From positions 182,272-246,271 of the forward strand of contig DASUEU010000038.1 of assembly GCA_036274895.1 (NCBI GenBank): DNA of 64,000 bases. The letters run 5' to 3'. Positions 54,101-63,700 of the stretch are shown piece by piece (the first letter of the stretch is position 1; every line of letters begins with the position of its first letter). The notes under the pieces were generated by a model. The model made no database searches. It was not told the DNA's origin and saw only the letters and a program-made list of their open reading frames with translations. This DNA comes from CALMKX01 sp036274895 (GTDB lineage: Bacteria > Acidobacteriota > Thermoanaerobaculia > Multivoradales > SZUA-115). The position numbers and the translations under genes were made by a program.

Positions 54101-57100
54101 CCCACAGCCGAGCCTGGAGCCGGCGGGCCCGCTCGAGGAAGCTCTCCCGGGGCCGGCAATCCACCTCGAAGAGCAGGGTGGTGCTGAAGTTGCCCACCAC
54201 CCTCTCGAGCTCCGGATGCTCGGGCGGGCGGTTGAAGAAGAGCAGGTTGAGGGTGAACCACGGGCTCTTGCTCCAGGTCGCGATGACCTGGCAGTAGACC
54301 GCACACAGCACCAGGCTGGGCGACAGACCGGCGGCCCCGGCGCGCTCCTTGAGCCGGCGCCAGGGCTCGGCCTCCAGGGTGCCGCTCGCCCGGCTCAGGC
54401 GGTGGCCCGACAGGGCCCCGGGTGAGCGGGCCAGGGGCAGCTCCGGAGCCGGCGGCAGACCCGCCAGCCGCCCCTCCCAGTAGCGCCGGTCACGCTCCCA
54501 GCGGGTGCCGCCCTCGAGCGCCGCGAGGCCGAGCACGTAGTCGCGGAAGGACAGGGGCTGGGCCGAGGGCTCGCGGCCGGGATCGAGGTAGAAGAGCACC
54601 AGGTCGTCCACCAGCACCCGCAAGCTCATGGCGTCGGCGATCGCCAGGCTGACGGCGAGGTGCAGCCGGCAGCGCTCCCCCGCCAGGCGGCAGAGGCGCA
54701 GCTCGAAGAGGGGCCAGCGCTCGAGGTCGAGGCCGCAGGCCATCTGCCGCCGCACCCCCTCGAGCTCGGCCTCGGCGGCGGCTTCACCGAGGGTGGCCAG
54801 CTCCTGCACCTGCAGCCGATAGGGTGGCACGGCCTCGGCCACCTGCTGGCGCCCGTCCGGCAGCAGCCGGGCGCGCAGCATCGGGTGCTGGGCGATCCAG
54901 CGCGCCACGGCCGACTCCAGGCGAGCGGGGTCCACGGCCGGCAGGTCGTACTCCAGGACCATCAGGGGCGAGACGCCGCCCAGCTCGAAGGCCCTGGAGG
55001 CACCGACCCAATAGGCCTCCTGGAGGTCGGTCAAGGGGAAAGGCTCGAAGGCCTGCTCCGGGTAGGCCGTGAGCGAGGGCTCGGCGGGGGAAGCCTCGAG
55101 CGCAGAACGGCCCCGCCGCTCGTCGATCAGCCGGGCCATGCCCTCGACGGTCGGATGGGCGAGCAGGAGATGGAAGGGCAGGTCGGTGTCAAAGCTCTTG
55201 CGGATCCGGCCGATCAGGCGGATCGCCGCCAGCGAGTGGCCACCGACCTCGAAGAAGTGGTCATCGACGCCCAGGTCGCGCAGCCCCAGCTGCTCGCACC
55301 ACAGGGCGGCCACGGCCTCCTCGGTCGGCGTGCGGGGCGGCACCCGTGGGCGCCCGGGGGCCGGGGCCAGGCCGGCCGCGGGCAGGCGGCGACGGTCGAT
55401 CTTGCCGTTGGGAGTCAGCGGCAGCTCGTCGAGGAAGACGAAGGCCGCCGGCACCATGTAGGCGGGCAGGCTCTCGGCCACGAAACGCCGCAGCTCGGCG
55501 GCCGGCTGGGGCTCGCCGGCGGCGACCAGGTAGGCGATGAGGCGGGAGTCCCCGGCCGGGTCGGGCACGGCGAGCACCACCGCCGCGCGCAAGCCGGGGT
55601 GGGCCGCGAGGGTGCGCTCGACCTCGCCGGTCTCGATGCGGTAGCCGCGGACCTTGACCTGCTCGTCGAGGCGGCGGACGAAGGCGAGGGAGTCGTCCGG
55701 CAGCCGGCGGCCGAGGTCCCCCGTGCGGTAGAGCCGCGCCCCGGGCTGCCCGCTCCAGGGGTCGGGCACGAAGCGCTCGGCGGTCAACCGCGGCCGGCCG
55801 TGATAGCCCCGGGCCACCCCCAGGCCGCCGATGACGATCTCCCCGGGGCCGCCCAGGGGAGCGAGCTCCAGCGTCCGCGACACCAGGTGGATCGAGGTGT
55901 TGGCCAGGGGTCGGCCGATGGGCACGATCGCCTCGTCCCCCCGAAGCCGCGCGCGAGCCGACCAGACGGTCGTTTCGGTGGGGCCGTAGAGGTTCCACAG
56001 CTGCCGGCAGCGGGGCACGAGGGCCCGGGCGAGGGGCGGCGGCAGGGCCTCACCGCCACAGACGGCCAAGAGGCCGGGCTCGCCGGCCCAGCCACCGTCG
56101 AGCAGCAGGCGCCAGGTGGCCGGCGTGGCCTGGAGCAGGGTCGCAGTGGCGAGGCGCTCGGCCAACAGGGAGGCCGAGGTGGCGACCTCCTCGGTGGCCA
56201 GCTCGACCCTGCCCCCCACCACCAGCGGCCCGAAGAGCTCGAGCACGGCGATGTCGAAGGAGAGGGTGGTGACCGCCACCAGGCGGTCCGCTGGACCGAG
56301 CCCCAGCTCGCGCTCCATCGAGCGCAGGAAGTTGACCACGCCGCCGTGGGTGACGCCCACCCCCTTGGGCACGCCGGTCGAGCCCGAGGTGTAGATCAGG
56401 TAGAGCAGGCTCCAGGGCTCGGCCAGCTCGGCCAGGGCCGGCGCCGGTGCTGAAGCCGCCAGCTCCGCCAGGGAGAGCTGGTCGAGAACCAGGGCGGCGC
56501 TGCTGTCCTCGAGCATGAAGCGGCGGCGCTTCTCCGGGAAGCCAGGATCGATGGGCACGTAGGTGCCGCCCGCCTTCATCACCGCCAGGAGAGAGACCAG
56601 CATCTCGGCCGAGCGGGGCAGGCGCACCGCCACCCGGGTCTCGAGGCCCACGCCCTGCCGGCGCAGGCGCCCGGCCAGACGCCCGGCCAGCTCGTCGAGG
56701 GCGCCGTGGCTCCACTGTTCGGACTCGAGGCCCAGGGCGATCGCCTCAGGCCGCTGGGCCGCCTGAGCGGCGATCGCCGCGTGGACCCGCCCCGGGCCGG
56801 GCACCGGGGCCGTCCGGTCGTTGGCCTCGAAGAGCAGGGCGTGGCGCTCGGCCGCGGGCAGGTAGGGCAGCTCCCCCAGGCGGGCCTCGGGGCGGGCCAG
56901 GGCCCCCGAAAGGAGGGTGAGCAGCTCCGCGAGCAGGCGGCTCATGTCGGAGGTCGGGCAGCGCTCGCGGTCGTGGATCAGCTTCAGGGTCAGCCGCTGC
57001 CCGGGCAGCACCATCAGGTTCAAGGGGTAGTTGGTGCTCTCCCAGGCCGTGGGCTCGACCACCGAGAGGGGCGCCCGTGCGCCCGCCCGGCCGCTCGGCA

Positions 57101-58232
57101 GCGGGTAGTTCTCGAACACGTAGAGGCTCTCGAAGAGGGCCGTGCCGGGGGCGAGGCCGCTCCAGCGCTGCACCTGCGAGAGGGGGGTGTGCTCATGCTG
57201 GCGCAGCTCGGCCTGCTCGCGCAGCAGGCCCTGGAGCCAGGTTGCCAGGGGCTCGCCACGGGCCACCCGCACCCGCAGCGGCAGGGTGTTGATGAACAGC
57301 CCCACCATCGCCTCGGCGCCCGCCAGCTCGGGGGGGCGACCGGCGGCGGCGACCCCGAAGACCACCTCGTCCTCGCCGCTCCAGCGGGCCAGCAGCAGGG
57401 CCCAGAGCCCCTCGACGAGGACGTTCGAGGTGACCCGCAGCCGGCGCGCCAGGGCCTCGAGATCGGCGGTCTCGGCTTCGGAAAGCGAGCGGCGCAGCTC
57501 CCCCTGCATGAGGCGACCGGGCTCCTCCTGGGTGGTGGGGGCGGCGATGGGCAGGGGGGTGGGGCCCTCGAGCCCGGCGAGGGCCCGGCGCAACCAGCCC
57601 TCCGCCGCGCCGAGGTCCCTGGCCTCCACCCAGCGCAGGTAGTCGAGGAAGGGCCGCGCCGGCGGCAGCTCCGGGGAGCGGCCGGCGGCGAGGGCGCCGT
57701 AGGCCGTGCCGAAGTCCCGCAGCAGCAGGGCCAGGGACCAGCCATCGAGGATCAGGTGGTGGTGGGTCCACACCAGCAGATGGACCGCATCGGCCACGCG
57801 CACCAGGTGGAGCCGCATCAGGGGAGCACGGGCCAGCTCGAAGCCCCGGCGACGCTGCGCCGCGCAGAGCTCGTCGAAACGGGCAGCCTGCTGCTCGGCC
57901 GCGAGGGACCGCCAGTCCTCCTCGACCAGTGGCAGAGGCACGGCCCGCCGTACCACCATCACGGGCCGCTTGAGCCCTTCCCACAAGACCGCCGCGCGCA
58001 GCACCTGGTGATGCTCGACGAGGGCGGCCCAGGCGCCGCGGAAGGCGCCGGGCTCGAGGTCCCCTTCGAGGCGGCAGCGCAGCTGATTGACGTAGACCCC
58101 CGAGCCGGGGGCCTCCAGGCTGTGGAAGAGCATGCCCTCCTGCACCGGGCTCAGGGAGCAGAGGCCCTCGACGTTGTCGAGGGCCCGGGCCGGGGAAGCG
58201 GGGCTCTGGGCCGATGCTGGCGCGGCGGTCAT
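51171..58232 (-). CDS. Nonribosomal peptide synthetase C-A-T-Cy-A-T-TE
   Basis: This 2353-residue NRPS has two modules and a release domain. C1 (about 15-440) has the start LSPVQEGMLFHSL, typical of C domains that follow an E domain, and HHLILDGWS near 159. A1 (about 450-950) has YTSGSTGVPKG near 617. T1 has GGHSL near 997. Cy (about 1060-1490) has FPLTDLQEAYWVG near 1066, but the DxxxxD motif reads SLAIADAMS near 1198. A2 (about 1510-2010) has FTSGSTGQPKG near 1684 and FDLSVYDLFG. T2 has GGNSL near 2074. TE has GWSMGG near 2203. The A1 residues resemble the glycine code, and A2 fits the cysteine code. The ATG at 58232 with GGGAGG upstream lies 18 bp after the permease stop. Confidence 0.94.
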   Translation of the reverse strand: MTAAPASAQSPASPARALDNVEGLCSLSPVQEGMLFHSLEAPGSGVYVNQLRCRLEGDLEPGAFRGAWAALVEHHQVLRAAVLWEGLKRPVMVVRRAVPLPLVEEDWRSLAAEQQAARFDELCAAQRRRGFELARAPLMRLHLVRVADAVHLLVWTHHHLILDGWSLALLLRDFGTAYGALAAGRSPELPPARPFLDYLRWVEARDLGAAEGWLRRALAGLEGPTPLPIAAPTTQEEPGRLMQGELRRSLSEAETADLEALARRLRVTSNVLVEGLWALLLARWSGEDEVVFGVAAAGRPPELAGAEAMVGLFINTLPLRVRVARGEPLATWLQGLLREQAELRQHEHTPLSQVQRWSGLAPGTALFESLYVFENYPLPSGRAGARAPLSVVEPTAWESTNYPLNLMVLPGQRLTLKLIHDRERCPTSDMSRLLAELLTLLSGALARPEARLGELPYLPAAERHALLFEANDRTAPVPGPGRVHAAIAAQAAQRPEAIALGLESEQWSHGALDELAGRLAGRLRRQGVGLETRVAVRLPRSAEMLVSLLAVMKAGGTYVPIDPGFPEKRRRFMLEDSSAALVLDQLSLAELAASAPAPALAELAEPWSLLYLIYTSGSTGVPKGVGVTHGGVVNFLRSMERELGLGPADRLVAVTTLSFDIAVLELFGPLVVGGRVELATEEVATSASLLAERLATATLLQATPATWRLLLDGGWAGEPGLLAVCGGEALPPPLARALVPRCRQLWNLYGPTETTVWSARARLRGDEAIVPIGRPLANTSIHLVSRTLELAPLGGPGEIVIGGLGVARGYHGRPRLTAERFVPDPWSGQPGARLYRTGDLGRRLPDDSLAFVRRLDEQVKVRGYRIETGEVERTLAAHPGLRAAVVLAVPDPAGDSRLIAYLVAAGEPQPAAELRRFVAESLPAYMVPAAFVFLDELPLTPNGKIDRRRLPAAGLAPAPGRPRVPPRTPTEEAVAALWCEQLGLRDLGVDDHFFEVGGHSLAAIRLIGRIRKSFDTDLPFHLLLAHPTVEGMARLIDERRGRSALEASPAEPSLTAYPEQAFEPFPLTDLQEAYWVGASRAFELGGVSPLMVLEYDLPAVDPARLESAVARWIAQHPMLRARLLPDGRQQVAEAVPPYRLQVQELATLGEAAAEAELEGVRRQMACGLDLERWPLFELRLCRLAGERCRLHLAVSLAIADAMSLRVLVDDLVLFYLDPGREPSAQPLSFRDYVLGLAALEGGTRWERDRRYWEGRLAGLPPAPELPLARSPGALSGHRLSRASGTLEAEPWRRLKERAGAAGLSPSLVLCAVYCQVIATWSKSPWFTLNLLFFNRPPEHPELERVVGNFSTTLLFEVDCRPRESFLERARRLQARLWEDLDHATFSGTRVLRELNRRDASGPRAGVPVVFTSALDIGSRLDAERERAELAELGREARLVTSGLQTPQVWLDHQVGEAGGVLGYNFDFVEELFPPGLPADLVGAYAGLLERLATDETAWTERLAALTPQAHRALAFEMNRTQGPLPGGLLTSGFAARLAERWEQPALISPERTLRYGELATEALALAGQLRAAGVGRGRRVVVAVGKGWRQGVAVLAVLQAGGAYVPVDPELPAERLDFLLSTVEPEVVLVEPGRAGSGLGGGRPELAVGVEAAAPALDRAAVEAAWRQEAADPGDLAYVIFTSGSTGQPKGVMIDHRAAVNTVGEINRLFAVGPEDRVLGLSALGFDLSVYDLFGLLAAGGALVLPDAAGGREPAHWLELLEGRRVTLWNTVPALLEMLVDELEGRERPLPASLRTVLLSGDWIPVTLPDRLRALGPAVEVVSLGGATEAAIWSIAYPIGEVDPAWPSIPYGRPLANQTFQVLDEQFDLRPIWVPGQLFIGGVGLAQGYWRDEEKTSRSFFRHPETGERLYRTGDLGRLLPDGNLEFLGREDLQVKVQGYRIELAEIESALTQHPGLKTAAVLAEGERRGAKRLVAYVVAEAEPAPAAEELAGHLAAKLPRYMVPASFVFLPALPLTANGKVDRPRLSALAPAPGGETVSAAPVGELEGRLAALWAEILGRGSVGATESFFEQGGNSLLAVRLIGRIRRELGVDLPLSVLFERPTLRQLAAALGEGAGAASRPALVTLTAGGSRPPLFLVHAVGGGVLGYSALARRLGPEQPLFAFETPPELATEGLTVEALATRYLEELLRSQPAGPYRLGGWSMGGVIAFEMAGRLLDRGAQVERLVLLDSDAPALEPPVPKSEAELEAWFAADAGLVAAEEASEVARLFATFRANARALERYRPPRRALPVWLINAADELARGKAAERGWERWTSGAITISAVAGDHHSFLAEPRVAATAACLAALLAAS

Positions 58233-58250
58233 CTCTGCCTCCCTCACGCC

Positions 58251-60698
58251 CTACTCGCTGCGCAGGGCCCCGGCAGGGGCCACGTTCGCCGCCCGCCAGG
58301 CGGGCAGCAGGCCGGCCAGCAGGCAGACCAGGGAGAGGATCGCCACCGCCGCGACCACGGTCGCGGCACCGATCGAGCCGACCTCCGGCAGCACCCCGGC
58401 GGCGGCGCCCGAGCCGGCGAAGGCCAGGACCAGGCCGAGGATCACCCCCAGACCCGCGATCAGCAGCACCCGGCCCAGCACCCAGCCGACCACCGACGGC
58501 TTGCCGGCACCCAGGGCCAAGCGGATGCCGATCTCCTGGCGCCGCTGGACCACCCAGTAGGCGATCAGACCGTAGATCCCGGCCAGGGCCAGGGCCAGGG
58601 CCACCCCCGCGAAGGTGGTGCTGGTGGCCGCGCCCAGCCGGGTGGCCCAGAAGGTGTTGTTGTAGAAGACCTCCACCGCCCGCGGGTTGACCAGGGCCAT
58701 GCTCGGGTCGAGCTTCTGGACCTCCCGGCGCACCGCCTCGAGCACCGCCGCGGGCCGGCCCGGCGTGCGCACGAAGAGCCGCCCGCGGGCCGGGTAGCGC
58801 TGCTCGAGAGGCAGGTAGAAGTAGGGCTGGGGGGCGTCCGTGAGGTTGGTGTAGAGGGCGTTCCTGGCCACCCCGATGACTTCGATCGGCGTCGGGTCGT
58901 CACCGATCAGCAGCTTCTTGCCGATCGGGTCCCGGCCCCCCCAGAAGCCCTCGGCCATGGTCTGGTTGACGATCGCCACCCGGTAGGAGTCGCGGCGGTC
59001 GTCGGCGGTGAAGGCCCGGCCGGCCACCAGAGGCACGCCCACCACCTCCAGGTGCTCGGGGGTGATCACGTCGGCCCGGGCGCGAATCACCTCGTCGGCC
59101 TCCTCGCTCTCGAGGGCGCGGACCTGGAGGTACTCCCCGGCGGCGTTGAACGGCAGGCTGGTGGCGAGAGAGGCGGCCTCCACCCCCGGCACCGTCCGGG
59201 CCACCTCCAGCACTCGGCGGTAGAGCTCGCGGCCGCTCGCCTCGTCCCGGCCCTGCTCGGCCGGGCTGAAGGCGAAGGTGGCCAGGCGCTCGACGTCCAT
59301 GCCGGGCTCGATCGCACGTACCCGGCCGAGGCTCTCGAGCAACACGCCGGCGGCGAGCAGGGCGGCGAGCGAGAGGGCCACCTGCACCCCCACCAGCACA
59401 TCGCGCAGGCCCAGCCGGCGGGGCCCGCCGGTGGTCGACTTGCCCCCCTCCTTGAGCACGGCCGCGAGGTCCGGGCGGCGCAGGCGCAGGGCCGGCGCCA
59501 GCGCGGCGATGAGGCCCGCCGCCACGGCCAGGGCCAGCACCACGACTAAGACGGTGAGGTCGAGCCCCAGGGAGACGTTGGTCTCCCGCGGGCCCAGATC
59601 CGGCCTCAGGCGCCAGAAGAAGCCCCGGGAGAGCACCGCCAGGCCGAGTCCCAGCAGTCCGCCTCCCAAGGCCAGGACCAGCCCCTCGAGCAGGGGCAGC
59701 CGCAATGCCCGCCCCATCCCCGAGCCGAGGGCGAGGCGCAGCGCCGACTCCCGCTCCCGCTCCGCCCCCCGCGCCACCAGCAGGTTGGCGACGTTGGCGC
59801 AGGCGGTGGCCACCAGCAGGCCCACCAGCAGCAGCAGGAAGAAAGCCCCTCGCTCGTAGCTCGCCTGGTTGTTGGCCCCCAGCACGGTGCGCCGGAGAGG
59901 CACCACCTCGAGGCCGAGGCCCCGGTTGACGTCCGGATGCTCGGCGACCAGTTCGGAGGCGATGCGGCCCACCGTCTCGCCGGCGCGGGCCTGGCTCATC
60001 CCCGGCCGCAGCCGCCCGATGACGTCGAAGATCCGCCACTCGCGGTCGCGGAAGAAGCGGCCCAGATGGGACACGTAGGGGAACTGGCTGGCGGGCACCC
60101 ACAGCTCGCTGGCCACCGTCTGATCGATGCCGCGGAAGCCCCGGCGCGCGACGCCGATGACGGTGAGAGGGTGGTTGTTGAGGGCGATGGTCTGGCCGAG
60201 GATCCCGGGGTCAGCGTCGAAGCGCCGCTGCCAGGCGGCATGGGACAGCACCACCACCGGCCCAGAACCCTCGGCGGCCCCTTCCTCGGCCGCGAAAGTC
60301 CGGCCGAGGTGGGCCTCCACCCCCAGGAGCCGGAAGTAGTCGGCCGAGACGAAGTGGCCGACCACGAAGTCCGTGCGGTCCCGGCCCTGGAGCGAGAAGC
60401 CGGAGTTGGCCGCGACGGCGAGGTCCGCCACCTCGCGGGCGCGGTCTCGCAGATCCTCGAAGTTGGGGTAGGAGTGGGGCAGATAGCCGGGCATCTCGCT
60501 GCCCTTGCCCAGCACCGCGATCAGGCTCTCGGGATCCTCGACCGGCAGCGCACGCAGGAAGGCCGAGCTGAGCAGCGACAGGACCAGGGTGACCGGCGCC
60601 ACCGCGGCGGCGAGAGAGACCACGGCGGCGACGGTGAAGCCCGGGCGGTCCGCGAGGCTGCGGAAGGTGAGGCGGAGATCTCGGAACAGGGTTTCCAC
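58251..60698 (-). CDS. MacB/FtsX-like ADOP-type ABC transporter permease
   Basis: This 815-residue membrane protein has an N-terminal helix (PGFTVAAVVSLAAAVAPVTL) and a large periplasmic domain with the MacB-PCD pattern (VVLSHAAWQRRFDADPGILG). Two blocks of three helices follow, each with an FtsX-type region (FFLLLLVGLLVATACANVAN, then FAGVALALALAGIYGLIAYW). This double-block form is the ADOP family so abundant in Acidobacteriota. It lacks an ATPase domain; a partner must lie elsewhere. It lies between two NRPS genes with gaps of 26 and 18 bp, so it is clearly co-transcribed and may export the product or give self-protection. GTG start with GAGGAG upstream. Confidence 0.9.
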   Translation of the reverse strand: METLFRDLRLTFRSLADRPGFTVAAVVSLAAAVAPVTLVLSLLSSAFLRALPVEDPESLIAVLGKGSEMPGYLPHSYPNFEDLRDRAREVADLAVAANSGFSLQGRDRTDFVVGHFVSADYFRLLGVEAHLGRTFAAEEGAAEGSGPVVVLSHAAWQRRFDADPGILGQTIALNNHPLTVIGVARRGFRGIDQTVASELWVPASQFPYVSHLGRFFRDREWRIFDVIGRLRPGMSQARAGETVGRIASELVAEHPDVNRGLGLEVVPLRRTVLGANNQASYERGAFFLLLLVGLLVATACANVANLLVARGAERERESALRLALGSGMGRALRLPLLEGLVLALGGGLLGLGLAVLSRGFFWRLRPDLGPRETNVSLGLDLTVLVVVLALAVAAGLIAALAPALRLRRPDLAAVLKEGGKSTTGGPRRLGLRDVLVGVQVALSLAALLAAGVLLESLGRVRAIEPGMDVERLATFAFSPAEQGRDEASGRELYRRVLEVARTVPGVEAASLATSLPFNAAGEYLQVRALESEEADEVIRARADVITPEHLEVVGVPLVAGRAFTADDRRDSYRVAIVNQTMAEGFWGGRDPIGKKLLIGDDPTPIEVIGVARNALYTNLTDAPQPYFYLPLEQRYPARGRLFVRTPGRPAAVLEAVRREVQKLDPSMALVNPRAVEVFYNNTFWATRLGAATSTTFAGVALALALAGIYGLIAYWVVQRRQEIGIRLALGAGKPSVVGWVLGRVLLIAGLGVILGLVLAFAGSGAAAGVLPEVGSIGAATVVAAVAILSLVCLLAGLLPAWRAANVAPAGALRSE

Positions 60699-60724
60699 GC
60701 GGTTGTCTCCTCGACGGTCGTGCT

Positions 60725-63700
60725 TCAGGAAAGCAGCTCGTCCGCCTCCATCAAGAGGCGGGCGATGCGCTCCATCTCTTCGTCATCCGGCGTGCCCGCG
60801 AGCTGCTCGAGCACCCGCAGGATGCGCTCGGCGAGGCCCTCGATGGTCGCCCGCCGGTGGCGATGGCGGCTGAACTTGAGCTCCAGGTGCAGCTGGCCCG
60901 CCCCGACGCTGGCGGTGACCTCGAGCAGGTGGCTGCGCCGGGCACGGGGGCTCTGCTGGGGTCCGACCGTCTCGCTCGCCGGCGCCAGCCAGAGCCCTTC
61001 GCCGGCGGCGCCGTCGAGGCGGCCGAGGTAGTTGAAGACCACCTCCGGAGCGCTCATCGCGAGCAGCGAGGCCGCCTCCCCGGAAGCCGTGGCGCGGGCG
61101 CACAGCAGCGCGAAGCCGAGGCCACCCCGGGGCAGGGCCCGGCGCCGCTGGGCCACCTCCTCGAGGATCTGGCGCGGCTCGCGGGCCGGGCCGGGCGGCA
61201 GCAGGACGGGATGGACCGCCGTCAGCCAGCCGACGGTGCGCGAGAGGTCGACGTCCGGGAAGAGGGGCTCGCGGCCGTGGCCTTCCAGGTCCACCCTCAC
61301 CGCCCCCCCCACCCACTCCCCCAGGGCCACGGCGAGAGCCGCGAGCAGGCCTCCCTCGAGCGTGGTGCCCAGGGAGCGGGGCAGCTCGCCCAGCCAGGCC
61401 GCCAGCGCCGGTCCGGAAAGCTGACGGCGCACCGCCTCGGCCGAGGCGACGGTGTTCTCGCCTCCCGGCCCATCGAGGGGCAAGGGCCGCGCGGCAGCGC
61501 CGGCCACTTCGAGCCAGTGGGGGATCTCCGCCGCCAGCTCCTCGCCGGCGGCGAGCTCGCTCAGCCGCTCGGCCCAGGTCTTGACCGAGGTGGTCTTGGC
61601 GGGCAGGGCCACCTGGCGGCCCGCCACGGCCTGGCGATAGGCCCTCTCGAGGTCCTCGAGCAAGATGCGCCAGGACACCCCGTCGACCACCAGGTGGTGG
61701 CAGGCCAGGAAGAGGCGCCCCGCCTCTCCCGGCCCGAGCTCGAAGAGCGCAGCCCGCATCAGGGGCGGGCTGCCGAGGTCGAAACCGGACTGGAGGTCTT
61801 CGGTCAGGGCCAGGATCGCCGCCCCGCGGTCGGCCTCGTCGAGGGGCGCCAGATCCACCCGCACCAGAGGCACGCTCAGACCCTCCGGCGGCAGCGCCTC
61901 CTGCTGCCAGCCCTGGGCGGTTTCCTCGAAGCGGAGCCGGAGGGCGTCATGGTGGCTCACCAGGGCGCCGAGGGCGACGGCCAGGGCCTCGGCCTCGAGC
62001 GGCTCGGCCGGGACGAAGAGCAGGGCCTGGTTCCAGTGGTGGAGGTCGGCCGGCCGCTGCTCGAAGAACCAGCGCTGGATGGGCAGCAGGGGCAAGGCGC
62101 CCGTGACCGGCCCCTGCTCGGCCACCACGGCCGGAGGGCCCCCCTCTCCCGGCTCCGCCACCGCCACCCGGGCCAGCTCGGCCGCGGTCTGGTTGAGGAA
62201 GAGGTCCCGCGGCGTCAGCCGGTAGCCGGCCGCCTGGGCCTGGGCCACCACCTGCAGGCTGAGGATCGAGTCCCCTCCCAGCTCGAAGAAGTTGTCGTCG
62301 CGGCCGACCGCCGCGCGGCCGAGCACGCGGGCGATGATGGCGGCGAGGTCCTGCTCGGCGCCGCGGGCCGGCGGCGCCGAGGGCTCCGCCCCGCCGGCCT
62401 CCTCGGAGGGCGCCGGCAGGGCGCGGCGATCGAGCTTGCCGGTGGCGGTCAGGGGCAGGCGCTCGAGGGCCACGAAGCGGGCCGGCACCATGTAGTCGGG
62501 CAGGCTCTCGGCGAGGAAGGCACGCAGCTCGGCCGGGGCGGGCGGTTGGTCCTCCGCCGCCGCCACCACGTAGGCCACCAGCCGCCGCGCCGTGCCCGGC
62601 CCGGCGGGAGCCACCACCGCCGCCTGGCGCACCGCGGGGTGGGCGAGCAGGGCGGTCTCGATCTCCCCCAGCTCGATGCGGAAGCCCCGCACCTTGACTT
62701 GGCCGTCCGCCCGGCCCAGGAACTCGAGGCTGCCGTCGGGCAGGAAGCGGGCGAGGTCACCGGTGGCGTAGAGGCGGGCGCCCGGGGTCGGGGCTCCGGG
62801 CTCCGGCAGGAAGGCCCGCGCGGTCGCCGCCGGGCGGTCGAGATAACCGCGGGAAACCCCCGTGCCACCGATCATCAGCTCTCCCGGCGCGCCCAGGGGC
62901 ACCAGCTCACCGCGCCGGCCGACCAGGCGCACCCGGGTGTTGGGCAGAGGCCGGCCGATCGGCAGCACCACCGCCCCGGGCCGGCAGTCGGCGCCGTCGA
63001 CGGTGCACCAGCTGGTGGTGCAGACCGACGCCTCGGTGGGGCCGTAGGGCCCCATCACGGTGACCCTCCCCGCGGTCAGCCGCGCCCAGCGCGCCACCCT
63101 CTCGACGGCGATGCTCTCGCCCCCCACCACGATCTGACGCAGGCAAGGCAGCAGCGGCCCCGGCGCCCGCCCGTCGAGGGCCTCCAGCCACTGCGCCCAG
63201 AGGGCGGCGGGCATGTCGATCACCGACACCGCCCTCTCCTCGCAGAAGCGCACCAGGTCGTCGGGTCCCAGGCCCCCGGGGTCGGGGTGGAGGACCAGGG
63301 TGGCGCCGGCGGCGAGCACCGGGAAGAGGTTTCCGGCCGAGGCGTCGAAGGCCAGCGAGGGCACCATCAGCAGGCGCTCCCCCGGTGCCAGGGCGAGCAG
63401 CTCGATGAAGCCGAGGGTCAAGTTCCACAGCCCGCGGTGCTCGACCAGCACGCCCTTGGGCCGGCCGGTCGAGCCCGAGGTGAAGAGGCCATAGGCCACG
63501 TTGTCCGGAGACACCCCGGACGCCACCCGCGCGGTGCTCGACGGACCGACCTCCTCCAGGCTCTCCCTCGTGACCACCACCCGGGCGCCGCTGTCGGCGA
63601 GCATCCGGCGGGTCCGTTCGTCCGGATGGGAGGGATCGATCGGCACCCAGAAGCCGCCGGCCTTCTGCGTGGCAAGCATCGCCAGCACCAGCTCGGGCGA

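Noticed and set aside
56706..59549. An open frame of about 950 codons antisense to the NRPS and permease genes
   Set aside because: It crosses the boundary of two well-supported genes and has no recognisable domain, so it is a composition artefact.
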